Below are positions 13,513 to 20,751 of a stretch of DNA of 20,751 nucleotides, piece after piece. The first letter of the stretch is position 1; every line of letters starts with the position of its first letter. The position numbers and the translations under genes were made by a program. Under the pieces are notes generated by a model that had not been told where the DNA came from, searched no databases, and worked only from the letters and a program-made list of their open reading frames with translations. The stretch is from DATKBT01 sp035546295 (GTDB taxonomy: Bacteria; Acidobacteriota; Thermoanaerobaculia; Multivoradales; Multivoraceae). The stretch is taken from the NCBI GenBank assembly GCA_035546295.1, contig DATKBT010000007.1:1-20751 (forward strand). The letters run 5' to 3'.

Positions 13513-15306
13513 TCAGGGGCAGGTGGCGAACGCCGACGTGTCCTGGATCGGCTGGAACGGGGCTCCGAGCGGATTGGTGTAGCGCCGGACGATCCCGGTG
13601 TCGGTGTCGACCACCTCGAGCTCGACCGCGACGTCGGTCAGGCCGCCCGCGAAGACCCAGAAGCGATCGGAGAACGAGCAGGCGTCGAGCACCTTGACCA
13701 CCACCTCGACGTTGTCGGGGTCGAAGAACGTGAAGTAGCCGGTGTCTTCGGTGAGCGGCTCGGCGGCGGCGCGACCCCCCTGTCCGTTGGTGGTGAGAAA
13801 CTCGATCTCCACCCGGAAACGGTCCTGGTTCAGACACAGCGTCTGCTCGTCGGCCACGCACTCGCTCGGATCCTCCGTCTCCGGATCGTCGTCTCCGCCC
13901 CCGCCGCCCCCGCCGCCCCCGCCACCTCCGCCGCCCCCGCCACCCGGATCCTCGGCGTCGAGCGCGGCGCGCAGCAGGGCGCCATCCTCCGGCGACACCA
14001 TCACGGCCGGGATGGTGATCCCGGCGTCGTCGTCGCCCCCCATGGTGATCCGGCCCGGCACGTTGTTGACCACCACCACCCCGACGGCGCCGGCGGTCTG
14101 AGCGCTGCCGACCTTCTCGACGAACAGGCACTCGCCACGATCGACGACGGCGATCGCGCCGCGCACCTCGTTGGCGTTGGCCACCGGACCGCACAGGAGC
14201 GAGCCCTGAGCGCCGCCGGCCGTCGCCTCGACCAGGGGCGCGGCGACCAGGGCCGCGGACACCGGCGGACCGAAGGCGGCCGTGCTGACCAGGAACGATC
14301 CGTTGCCGTCCGGGCCGGAGAAGTCGAGCACCGGACTCGGGTCGAGCCGTGACGACAGCGAGCGGTTGACCTCCTGACCCGTCCACGCTACCTGGCCGGT
14401 CCGGGTCGCCGACACGCGGATCTGGTCGGCGGTGAGCTCGGCCCAGCTCCGCCGGAACACGGCGTCGCGCGTGAACCAGGAGTAGACGTCGGCAGAGCCC
14501 TGGAACTTCTGGCCGGTGCTCTCGTCGACCAGGTTGGCGAATCCGAGCCCGTGCCCCATCTCGTGGAGGGCGACGCTCTGGAAGCTGATCTGCCCCGCGG
14601 GCGCCGGACCCTGGCCGTAGTAGAAGCTGCTGTCCGTGCCGAGGCAGTTCTCGTCGATCTGGGAGTTGAACGTGGCGATGATCTCGTTGACGCCTCCGGA
14701 CAGGTTCTGGCCCGTGATCGCTTCGGCGAGCGCGCTCTGGTACCAGGTGTCGGGAAACGGAGATCCGCCGAACTTGAAGGCCTGGCGGGCTCCGGCCTGG
14801 GCCAGGGTCGCTCCGCCGGTCTGCGAGCAGCTCAGCGAAGAGAAGGCGATGTCGACCACGATGTCGACCTGGCTCGAGAGCACGTTCTCCCAGACATCCG
14901 CCGCTCGGCGCATCGCGCTCAGTCGCTCCGAGCCGAGCGCCGGGTCGTTGAAGCCCTCGTTCGCGCCGTCGGTGACGTTGAGCTCGATCGTCGCGCCGCC
15001 GGCCGTGGCCCAGCCGAGATCGCGCATCGCCTGTCGCGTGAGGTCGACGTCCCCGGGCGTCAGGCCGGAGCTGATGTTGGGCTCCATCAGCAGATCGGGG
15101 CTGGCTGAAGTGTCCCAGTGGGAGATCGAAGAGCCCGGCTCGACCGGCGACGGCGAGTAGAGCAGGAGGCGTCCAGCGCCGTCGGACCCCGCCGGGCGGC
15201 TGGGATCGACCGTGATGGTGCCGATGACCTCGCCTGCGAGCGCGGCGCCGACGAAGGGTGCGGTCACCACGAGCAGACCCGCGGCGGCGATGACTGTGCG
15301 CCGCAT
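13513..15306 (-). CDS. Secreted zinc metalloprotease with PA domain and acidobacterial C-terminal domain
   Basis: A 597-residue product. The signal peptide is MRRTVIAAAGLLVVTAPFVGAALA, cut before GEV. The zinc site HEMGHGLGF lies at 248-256 (His248, Glu249, His252), with a supporting region QVDIVVDIAFSSL before it. A PA (protease-associated) domain occupies about 345-450 (GAIAVVDRGECLFVEKVGSAQTAGAVGV, split here as 383-390 and 391-410), as in many secreted proteases. A linker of 17 consecutive glycines (455-471) leads to a C-terminal beta domain with FRVEIEFLT, TGYFTFFDPDNVEVVVKVLD and FWVFAGGLTDV, which I recall from many acidobacterial exoproteins. The third zinc ligand after HExxH is not obvious; Asn258 takes the place where metzincins have His or Asp. 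The start ATG overlaps the upstream stop (TGATG). Confidence 0.82.
   Translation of the reverse strand: MRRTVIAAAGLLVVTAPFVGAALAGEVIGTITVDPSRPAGSDGAGRLLLYSPSPVEPGSSISHWDTSASPDLLMEPNISSGLTPGDVDLTRQAMRDLGWATAGGATIELNVTDGANEGFNDPALGSERLSAMRRAADVWENVLSSQVDIVVDIAFSSLSCSQTGGATLAQAGARQAFKFGGSPFPDTWYQSALAEAITGQNLSGGVNEIIATFNSQIDENCLGTDSSFYYGQGPAPAGQISFQSVALHEMGHGLGFANLVDESTGQKFQGSADVYSWFTRDAVFRRSWAELTADQIRVSATRTGQVAWTGQEVNRSLSSRLDPSPVLDFSGPDGNGSFLVSTAAFGPPVSAALVAAPLVEATAGGAQGSLLCGPVANANEVRGAIAVVDRGECLFVEKVGSAQTAGAVGVVVVNNVPGRITMGGDDDAGITIPAVMVSPEDGALLRAALDAEDPGGGGGGGGGGGGGGGGGDDDPETEDPSECVADEQTLCLNQDRFRVEIEFLTTNGQGGRAAAEPLTEDTGYFTFFDPDNVEVVVKVLDACSFSDRFWVFAGGLTDVAVELEVVDTDTGIVRRYTNPLGAPFQPIQDTSAFATCP
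13894..13944 (-). repeat. Gly-codon run (poly-Gly linker)
   Basis: Seventeen successive glycine codons, mainly GGC and GGG with GGA and GGT interruptions, encode residues 455-471 of the metalloprotease. The GGC/GGG triplet pattern is repeat-like and could slip in replication, but the frame is intact. Confidence 0.85.
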
Positions 15307-15950
15307 CAGCGGATCTCCTCGCCCTTGTCGCGGCCGGGCGGCGGCTGCTCGTCGGAGCCCGCGATGGGGTGGTCGTGATCGGAGGCTGCCGAGTGGTCGA
15401 CGCACGACGTCTCGAAGCTGCCGTCGGGTCGAACGCGCAGGACGGTGGCGCTCAGGAGCCGTTCGGGGAGGTCGGCGCCGACGCCTCCCGGGATGGCGAA
15501 GAGACGCACCGGCTCGCGCTCGCCGGTGGTGGCGGGGCGGGCCAGCCTCTGACGCTCGAGCGCCTCGAGCGCTCGCACCTGCTCCGGGCTCGGCTCGGAG
15601 CGGATCGCGCCCGTGACCGGGTCGACGAACACGCGCAGCCCTCCGCTCGCGACGGCGCCTAGGCTCTCCTCCTCAGCCCGCGGGTCGTCTTCGCCGCCCG
15701 GCGTCGCGCCGGGCGGCGTCGCGCCGGTCTCGTTCGTGTTCACGGCCTCGGCGGGCCGCGCCGTCGTCGCTTCGACCCCGCCTCCGGCCGCGGCCCCTTC
15801 GGTCGGCGTCGGCTCCGGTTCCTGGGCGCCGGTCCAGGTGGCGGCGAGCAGACCTCCAGCGAGCAGCAGGCGGATCGACGGGGGGGCTCCCCTCCGGCGA
15901 GGGCGGCCTCGCGGAGATGGAGGGGACGTCATCGCCTCGGGCGTCATCAT
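15306..15950 (-). CDS. Secreted or anchored partner protein of the metalloprotease (unknown function)
   Basis: A 214-residue product from ATG 15950, chosen because GAGGA lies 9 nt upstream; ATG 15947 and ATG 15932 are other options. After an Arg-rich N-terminus, a hydrophobic run IRLLLAGGLLAATWTGAQ (26-43) acts as a signal peptide or anchor. A low-complexity Pro/Glu/Gly/Ala region follows. The conserved-looking part is GLRVFVDPVTGAIRSEP and a final strand with VRPDGSFETSCVD, then a His/Asp-rich tail (SDHDHP). I recall similar short proteins encoded next to PA-domain proteases in Acidobacteriota and Lysobacter-like bacteria, without known function. The one-base overlap with the protease start (TGATG) implies coupled, possibly equimolar synthesis. 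The DHDH tail might bind metal and the whole could be a protease inhibitor or chaperone, but that is a guess. Confidence 0.7.
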   Translation of the reverse strand: MMTPEAMTSPPSPRGRPRRRGAPPSIRLLLAGGLLAATWTGAQEPEPTPTEGAAAGGGVEATTARPAEAVNTNETGATPPGATPGGEDDPRAEEESLGAVASGGLRVFVDPVTGAIRSEPSPEQVRALEALERQRLARPATTGEREPVRLFAIPGGVGADLPERLLSATVLRVRPDGSFETSCVDHSAASDHDHPIAGSDEQPPPGRDKGEEIR

Positions 15951-16430
15951 GATGGGCGTCCTCACGAAATCAGAGGGAATCGAGAGCGAGCGACGGAGGC
16001 TGCGCGGGGGCAGCTGCAACGCGGCGGGCCGGGACGTGGCGTGAGGACTGCATCAGCACGTGTGGACTGCGTGAGCACGATGAGGTCGCGGCCAGGAGGT
16101 TGGCCGCCACGACGACCGAAGTGAGACTGCGGGAGCCATGGCGCAGGAGCATGCTGCCACAGCCACGTCGATCCGCGAAGATACCAGGGGTCCCGGTCTC
16201 GAGGCCAGCCTCCAAAGCCGGCCGGCGGCCCCAGAGCAGGGAAGCCGGAACCGGCCGCCAACGGTGCTTCGGGGTGAGACCGCTCCGACTCGGTCAGCTC
16301 CGCGGCGGTCGGAGCGGCTGGTCTCTCGTAGAACCGGTGGTCGAGGGCGTCGAGAGGGCCGCCGGCCACCCCCGCGAGGGGCCAGCCCCGTCCACCGGGG
16401 CGGGTCGCGGCGTCATCTCGCGATCGGGAT
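15951..16430. other. Divergent intergenic region, GC-rich part, no gene seen
   Basis: Between the divergent genes starting at 15950 and 16592 I see no coding region with a ribosome site and family resemblance. Short open frames here read as low-complexity Arg/Pro/Ser translations. The visible element is a 19-bp tandem repeat. Confidence 0.55.
16042..16079. repeat. Imperfect 19-bp tandem repeat
   Basis: TGAGGACTGCATCAGCACG (16042-16060) is followed at once by TGTGGACTGCGTGAGCACG (16061-16079), 16 of 19 identical. A TGAGG fragment at 16081 may start a third copy. It lies about 90 nt upstream of the minus gene starting at 15950, so it may be an operator. Confidence 0.55.
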
Positions 16431-16464
16431 GTTCACTAAAGAACTGTCGGCAGGTTCCAAAATA

Positions 16465-16533
16465 TTGATTGACCGACCGGCCAGTTGAGATTTGGCCGAT
16501 TCGTTGACACTTTGCTCCGGCCTTCGCTAGCGT
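16465..16533 (+). promoter_or_regulatory. Promoter region of the TonB receptor gene with operator-like site
   Basis: An AT-richer block starts near 16430. TTGACA (16504-16509) is a perfect -35 box. A TAGCGT hexamer at 16528-16533, 18 nt away, is a weak -10. Just upstream, ATTGACCGACCGGCCAGTTG (about 16467-16486) resembles the GACCGACCGG-type operators often seen for TetR regulators, but its palindrome is imperfect. Transcription from here would leave a leader of about 50 nt. Confidence 0.45.
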
Positions 16534-16591
16534 GCTGCACCAGGATCGACCCATGAGTCTTTACTCCATGTCACGGAGGAGGAGAAACGCC

Positions 16592-19500
16592 ATGAAGCGA
16601 GTTCTCGTGGCCTGTATCGCGGCACTCTTGCTGTGCGTGCCCGCGATGGCCGACGGACCTGAAACAGGCATCATCGAGGGCGTTGTCAGCGACGCCGACG
16701 GGAACCCGCTCCCTGGCGTGGTCGTCACGCTCGGCGGACCTCGTGGCAGTCAGAACACGGTGACGGACGGCACCGGGGCCTACCGGTTCCAGCTGCTGGT
16801 CCCCGGTGACTACACGGTCAAGGCCGAGATGGACGGCTTCCAGCCGGCCGAGACTAACGTCACCGCCACCGCCGGTGGCCGCTCCGAGGCCCACATCTCT
16901 CTCCGGCTGGGCACCAGCGAGGAGATCACGGTCACCTCCGAGGCGCCGATGGTCGACAAGTTCAACGTCACGGCGGGCGCCACCGTGCAGGCCGAGATCG
17001 GCGAGCAGACCGCCGGCACGACCCGCACCTACTACGGTCTCATCAACACCCTGCCGGGCGTCGCCAGCGACTCGCAGAACGACGACATCCAGCAGACGCG
17101 GCCGTCGGTCAACGGCACCCACTTCGCCGACCAGCAGGTGTTCGTCGACGGCGTCGACACCACCTTCGCCAAGTTCGGCGGCAGCCGCGTGTTCCTGCCG
17201 ACCACGGCGGTCAGCGAGGTCTCGATGGAGGGCGGCGGCTCCTCGGCGGAGTACGGCCGCGCCATCGGCTCCTCGACCAACGTCATCGTCAAGTCGGGGA
17301 CCAACCGCTTCAGCTTCGACGCCCTGGTTCAGCGCCAGGAGATCAAGTGGGGCGGCGACTACAAGAACCAGCCCGCGCTCCTGAACCGCGCGGACTTCCC
17401 GCGGTCTCCCGACTTCTTCCAGCGGACGCCGATCGAGGAAGAGGGAACGAGCACCGGCTTCGAGGCGTCGCTCGGAGGGCCGATCAAGCGCGACAAGGCC
17501 TGGTTCTTCGTGAGCTGGAACGACTTCGACGACAACTACATCGAGAAGACGATCGGCGACGACTTCGTCGACACCAGCCTCACGACCGAGTCCCGCATCG
17601 CCAAGCTGAACTTCCAGCCCGTGGTCAACCATCAGCTCACCGCCTCCTGGATGGACACGCCCGCGCAGCGTGTTTACTTCAACCCGGAGACCTTCGACTA
17701 CTGGGTGCCGACGCCGCACGTCAACGACAGCGAGCTCGTCACCGGCAACTGGAACTGGTCGATCTCGAGCAGCCTCTTCCTGGAGACCAAGCTCGCCACC
17801 CAGACCTCGACCGAGAACAAGGAGCTCGCCTGCTTCTCGTCCAACGTCGCTACGTGTCTCGCTCAGAAGCAGCAGGACCGGGGCGGCCCCGACGTCTTCC
17901 GCGCCGCCCAGGGTGACGGCCCGCTGCGCTTCCCGGGCGACGACTTCTTCGGCTCGCCGCAGGGGCGGCACCTGCCCGGCAACAACTACGACGTCTACCT
18001 CGACGGCAACAACGACGGCGCCTGGCACAACGGCTGGCTGCTCTCGGACGGCTTCGGCGACAACGAGTTCCCGCGCGACCAGGCCAACGCCAGCCTGACC
18101 CAGTTCGTGGGCAACAACCACGAGCTCAAGTACGGCGTCGACTATCAGAACACCGAGTGGTCGGGCGAGCAGAGCCGCACCGGCACCCACACCGGCTGGA
18201 ACTTCGACGCCTACAACCGCTTCGGCTACGCCGGCGCCGGCGAGTTCGGGTTCACCAACCCCGCCTTCGCCAACGGCTTCGACGGCACACTGTTCGGCGA
18301 GAACACCTGCGGGTTCCTCCGCTCCGTCTCCGCCTTCTGGCCCTTCCTGGGCGCCTTCGTCCCCGGGGGCATCACGACGCTGGGCCGCGGCCGCTTCTGC
18401 GCCTTCGTCGACTACAACGCCGACTTCCTGCAAGCCGACCGGGGCACCGGCGACGCCGAGACCGAGAACTACGCGGCCTACATTCGTGACCGGTTCACCA
18501 TCGGTGACCACTGGACCTTCAACCTCGGATTGCGCTACGACATGCAGACCGCGTACAACGACACCGATCGCAAGGTCATCGACGCCAGCTACGTCGACCC
18601 GCGGATCAGCATGACCTACGACGTCAAGGGTGACGGCAAGCTGTTGTTCAGCCTCAACGCCGGCACCTACCACGCAATGCTCAACCAGGCGTGGGTGGCG
18701 GGCTCCGGGTTCGGCGGCAGCCTCCAGGACAACTGGAACGGCTACGAGGGCGAGCGCCAGCTCCTGTTCTGCGATCAGTTCGACGCGCAGTTCTGGTTCA
18801 TCTTCGAGCGGTTCGTGCCGGCGCTGCGCGGCTGCTCGCAGGGCGTCGGGATGAACTACATCCTCGCCGACATCCGCCCCGGCCGCTACTGGGAGGTGGT
18901 CGACCTGGGGATCTTCGACTCCAACATCGAGCCCTACTACAAGGAGGAGATCATCCTCGGGATGGAGTGGCAGATGACCCGCAACTGGGCGCTCGACGTC
19001 AAGTACATCGACTGGGAGCTCGACGACATGATCGGGCAGACAGCGCAGCTGGATCACGTCGGCTCGCAGTTCTTCCTGACCGCAAATTACAGCGACTACC
19101 CGGACATCCTCCGGCGGATCGAGCAGGCGCGCATCGACTTCGGCACGCCCTGCCCGCTCAGCATTACGACGGGCCAGCCCACCGGGATCGGTTGCTTCGA
19201 GCCCAACGGCACCTACCGGCCGCTGATGACCGAGGACATCCTCAGCCAGTGGCGTGACGGGTTCAACGAGTACCAGGCGCTCCAGGTCCAGGTCAACCGG
19301 CGCTTCGCCAACGGCTGGGCGTTCTACAACAACATCTCGTGGTCGGAGACCGACACCACCGGCGCCGGCGCCTGGTGGAACAACACCAACGCCAGCTACG
19401 GCGAGCATCTCCACACCGTCCTGACGCAGTCCAACATCGAGGACTGCCAGAGCAACCAGGAGACCCGCACGCTCCCCGTCGACTGCCAGGAGGCGTGGGG

Positions 19501-19975
19501 GCAGTTCATCGGCGTTCCGGCGTCGCTGATCAACCGGTCCGGCCCGAACGACGTCACGGATCGGCCGATCATCCTCAACTCGTTCGGGTTCAAGACCTGG
19601 AGGGTCGGCGGCAACCACGACCTGACCCTGGGCGGTCACCTCACGTTCCAGAGCGGTCTCCCCTGGGCGCGCAGCGAGGGCGTCTCGACATTCGCGCTCG
19701 ACGGCAACACCGCGGCCGACGGTGGTGTGACGATCCCGATCGACGAGTCGGGGCGGCGTGGCTGGCGCAACGAGGACGAGTACACGCTCAACCTCAGCGG
19801 CGCCTGGGGCTTCCCACTGGGAGGCAGGGTGCGCGGTGAGTTCCGCACCGAGGTGGTCAACGTCACCAACGAGCAGCGGCAACGCCTCACCACGAGCCGA
19901 GGGGAGGCGCGCGCGATCCGGCGCGACTTCCAGCGGCCACGTCAGGTGAGGGCTTCGTTCCGGATCCAGTTCTAG
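16592..19975 (+). CDS. TonB-dependent outer-membrane receptor with carboxypeptidase-regulatory-like domain
   Basis: A 1127-residue product. The start ATG 16592 is fixed by GGAGGAGGAG just before it and by the signal peptide MKRVLVACIAALLLCVPAMA that follows. Residues 24-105 form a CarboxypepD_reg-like beta domain (GVVSDADGNPLPGVVVTLGG, DGTGAYRFQLLVPGDYTVKA). The plug follows (EEITVTSEAPMVD at 110-122, LPGVASDSQNDDIQQTRPSV at 154-173, VFVDGVDT at 183-190, EYGRAIGSSTNVIVKSGTN at 220-238), then a long beta-barrel ending in a terminal aromatic strand, RASFRIQF, as needed for assembly by BAM. This is the large Oar/SusC-like type common in Acidobacteriota; the ligand cannot be named. Paired Cys residues in barrel loops suggest extracellular disulfides. 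It has its own promoter region and two terminators, and I see no partner lipoprotein gene, so it appears monocistronic. Confidence 0.93.
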   Translation: MKRVLVACIAALLLCVPAMADGPETGIIEGVVSDADGNPLPGVVVTLGGPRGSQNTVTDGTGAYRFQLLVPGDYTVKAEMDGFQPAETNVTATAGGRSEAHISLRLGTSEEITVTSEAPMVDKFNVTAGATVQAEIGEQTAGTTRTYYGLINTLPGVASDSQNDDIQQTRPSVNGTHFADQQVFVDGVDTTFAKFGGSRVFLPTTAVSEVSMEGGGSSAEYGRAIGSSTNVIVKSGTNRFSFDALVQRQEIKWGGDYKNQPALLNRADFPRSPDFFQRTPIEEEGTSTGFEASLGGPIKRDKAWFFVSWNDFDDNYIEKTIGDDFVDTSLTTESRIAKLNFQPVVNHQLTASWMDTPAQRVYFNPETFDYWVPTPHVNDSELVTGNWNWSISSSLFLETKLATQTSTENKELACFSSNVATCLAQKQQDRGGPDVFRAAQGDGPLRFPGDDFFGSPQGRHLPGNNYDVYLDGNNDGAWHNGWLLSDGFGDNEFPRDQANASLTQFVGNNHELKYGVDYQNTEWSGEQSRTGTHTGWNFDAYNRFGYAGAGEFGFTNPAFANGFDGTLFGENTCGFLRSVSAFWPFLGAFVPGGITTLGRGRFCAFVDYNADFLQADRGTGDAETENYAAYIRDRFTIGDHWTFNLGLRYDMQTAYNDTDRKVIDASYVDPRISMTYDVKGDGKLLFSLNAGTYHAMLNQAWVAGSGFGGSLQDNWNGYEGERQLLFCDQFDAQFWFIFERFVPALRGCSQGVGMNYILADIRPGRYWEVVDLGIFDSNIEPYYKEEIILGMEWQMTRNWALDVKYIDWELDDMIGQTAQLDHVGSQFFLTANYSDYPDILRRIEQARIDFGTPCPLSITTGQPTGIGCFEPNGTYRPLMTEDILSQWRDGFNEYQALQVQVNRRFANGWAFYNNISWSETDTTGAGAWWNNTNASYGEHLHTVLTQSNIEDCQSNQETRTLPVDCQEAWGQFIGVPASLINRSGPNDVTDRPIILNSFGFKTWRVGGNHDLTLGGHLTFQSGLPWARSEGVSTFALDGNTAADGGVTIPIDESGRRGWRNEDEYTLNLSGAWGFPLGGRVRGEFRTEVVNVTNEQRQRLTTSRGEARAIRRDFQRPRQVRASFRIQF

Positions 19976-20020
19976 GAGGCTTCCAGTCCCACGGGCTTTC
20001 GCCCGTGGGATTTCAGCCTC
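19976..20020 (+). terminator. Two-tier hairpin right after the TonB receptor gene
   Basis: TCCCACGGGC (19987-19996) and GCCCGTGGGA (20001-20010) form a perfect 10-bp stem with loop TTTC. An outer GAGGCT/AGCCTC pair (19976-19981, 20015-20020) extends it, starting on the base after the TAG. Only TTTC follows the inner stem, so it may protect the 3' end as much as terminate. Confidence 0.65.
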
Positions 20021-20114
20021 TTGCGTTCGGTCGGCCCCGCGCGAGCGCGGGATTCAGGCAGACCGGACCAGGGCAGACTGGACGAGGTCAGAGTCGAGAA
20101 GATCCGTGACCGAG

Positions 20115-20146
20115 ACGAGGGGGCTTCGGCCCCCTCGTTTTGTTTT
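20115..20146 (+). terminator. Canonical intrinsic terminator with TTCG loop
   Basis: ACGAGGGGGC (20115-20124) and GCCCCCTCGT (20129-20138) pair perfectly around a TTCG tetraloop, followed by TTTGTTTT. This is a textbook Rho-independent terminator and the second one after the receptor gene. It also insulates the next gene. Confidence 0.92.
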
Positions 20147-20321
20147 GGTGCGGGCCCCGCTCGACGAACCGTAGAATCGTCACGCTCGCCCGCTCGTTTC
20201 GCGGGCGGTCCTCGAGATCGTGTCTGTCCCCTACCCCAGCCTTTGCCCTCCGCCTGAGCTGGCACAGCGCGGGGGAGGTGGTCGATGCCTCAGGGCCGCG
20301 GCAGCGACGGGGAGGTTGGCG

Positions 20322-20751
20322 TTGGTCTCGATCGTCCTCTTCGGGATCGTGGCCTGTGACGGGGACGAGAAGGCCCAGGATCCGGGCGGCGAGCGAAGCC
20401 GGCCACCGGGCGAGCGCGACGCTGCGCGCTCGGATGCCGCCGTGGGCGAGATCCCCTTCGAGGACGTGACCGACGAGCTCGGCGTCGACTTCGTCCACTC
20501 GAGCGGCTCGGAGGGGAGCTATCCGATGCCGGCGATCATGGGCGGCGGCCTGGCCGTCTTCGACTACGATGGCGACGACGACCTCGATCTCTACTTCGTT
20601 CAGGGAGGGAACGCTTTCACGCCGGGGGGCGGGCGGAGCCGCATCGGCAACGAGCTCTTCCGCCAGGAGCAGGACGGCTCCTTCGTCGAGGTCGCAGTCG
20701 CCGCCGGAGCGGACGACCGGGGCTACGGCATGGGAGCTGCGGTCGGCGACG
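20322..20751 (+). CDS. CRTAC1-family FG-GAP repeat lipoprotein (5' part, runs off the window)
   Basis: The open frame reaches the window end. A hydrophobic run ending FGIVAC gives a lipobox, so export and lipid anchoring are likely. The body begins PFEDVTDELGVDFVHSSG, the usual opening of CRTAC1/ASPIC-UnbV proteins, followed by GGGLAVFDYDGDDDLDLYFV, a calcium-binding FG-GAP/VCBS blade of a beta-propeller, then GNELFRQEQDGSFVEV and AGADDRGYGMGAAVGD, starting the next blade. Function in this family is structural or adhesive and not defined. The 5' end is doubtful. TTG 20322 has GGGGAGG 6 nt before it but leaves a signal of only 11 residues. A better ribosome site, GGGGGAGG, precedes ATG 20285 in another frame, which would join this frame if one G of 20309-20312 were absent. 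GTG 20220 is a further in-frame option. Confidence 0.8.
   Translation, partial: MVSIVLFGIVACDGDEKAQDPGGERSRPPGERDAARSDAAVGEIPFEDVTDELGVDFVHSSGSEGSYPMPAIMGGGLAVFDYDGDDDLDLYFVQGGNAFTPGGGRSRIGNELFRQEQDGSFVEVAVAAGADDRGYGMGAAVGD

Noticed and set aside
13894..13944. Possible CRISPR-like or microsatellite repeat
   Set aside because: It lies in frame within the metalloprotease and encodes a 17-glycine linker between two recognisable domains.
16138..16488. Short + open frames upstream of the TonB receptor
   Set aside because: No ribosome site of note and Arg/Ser/Pro-rich low-complexity products; the region looks regulatory.
16571..19882. An 1103-codon minus-strand open frame
   Set aside because: It is antisense to the TonB receptor. 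The Val/Glu/Gly-rich translation is the usual mirror of a GC-rich gene.

Overview
The window is GC-rich bacterial chromosome, most likely from an uncultured Acidobacteriota. This is an inference from gene content: a DUF6152 protein, two secreted proteins of the 'GKPDLNG' type that is heavily duplicated in that phylum, a TonB receptor with an N-terminal carboxypeptidase-regulatory-like domain, a CRTAC1-type FG-GAP lipoprotein, and a metalloprotease ending in a beta domain I associate with acidobacterial exoproteins. I see no tRNA, rRNA, CRISPR array, transposase, integrase or phage gene.

Region A (1-3129): the tail of a probable transmembrane-anchor protein on +, then a hairpin-rich gap, then a three-gene minus-strand operon. 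That operon reads mono-haem lipoprotein, four-helix PepSY membrane protein, second mono-haem lipoprotein, and ends in a strong intrinsic terminator that contains the last stop codon. Region B (3130-7252): divergently transcribed + genes for two related secreted proteins of unknown function, a small DUF6152 protein whose predicted mature N-terminus is His-His, and two overlapping four-helix membrane proteins of one family (DUF6644-like). Regions A and B together hold three duplicated gene pairs and look like a cell-envelope redox or metal-linked module. This is the best candidate here for an undescribed system, but its function is not shown by the sequence.

Region C (7455-15950): a long minus-strand run. 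In transcription order it encodes a small secreted protein coupled to a PA-domain zinc metalloprotease, a lipoprotein endonuclease of the ExeM/NucH type overlapping the start of a TerB/acyl-CoA oxidase fusion, a TIGR01777-type SDR with no ordinary start codon, and a secreted NIPSNAP protein.

Region D (15951-20751): a regulatory gap with a 19-bp tandem repeat and a TTGACA promoter candidate, then a 1127-residue TonB-dependent receptor followed by two strong terminators. The window ends inside a CRTAC1/FG-GAP lipoprotein gene whose 5' end appears to carry a one-base frame disturbance.

Many very long open frames antisense to these genes are GC-skew shadows and are not annotated.
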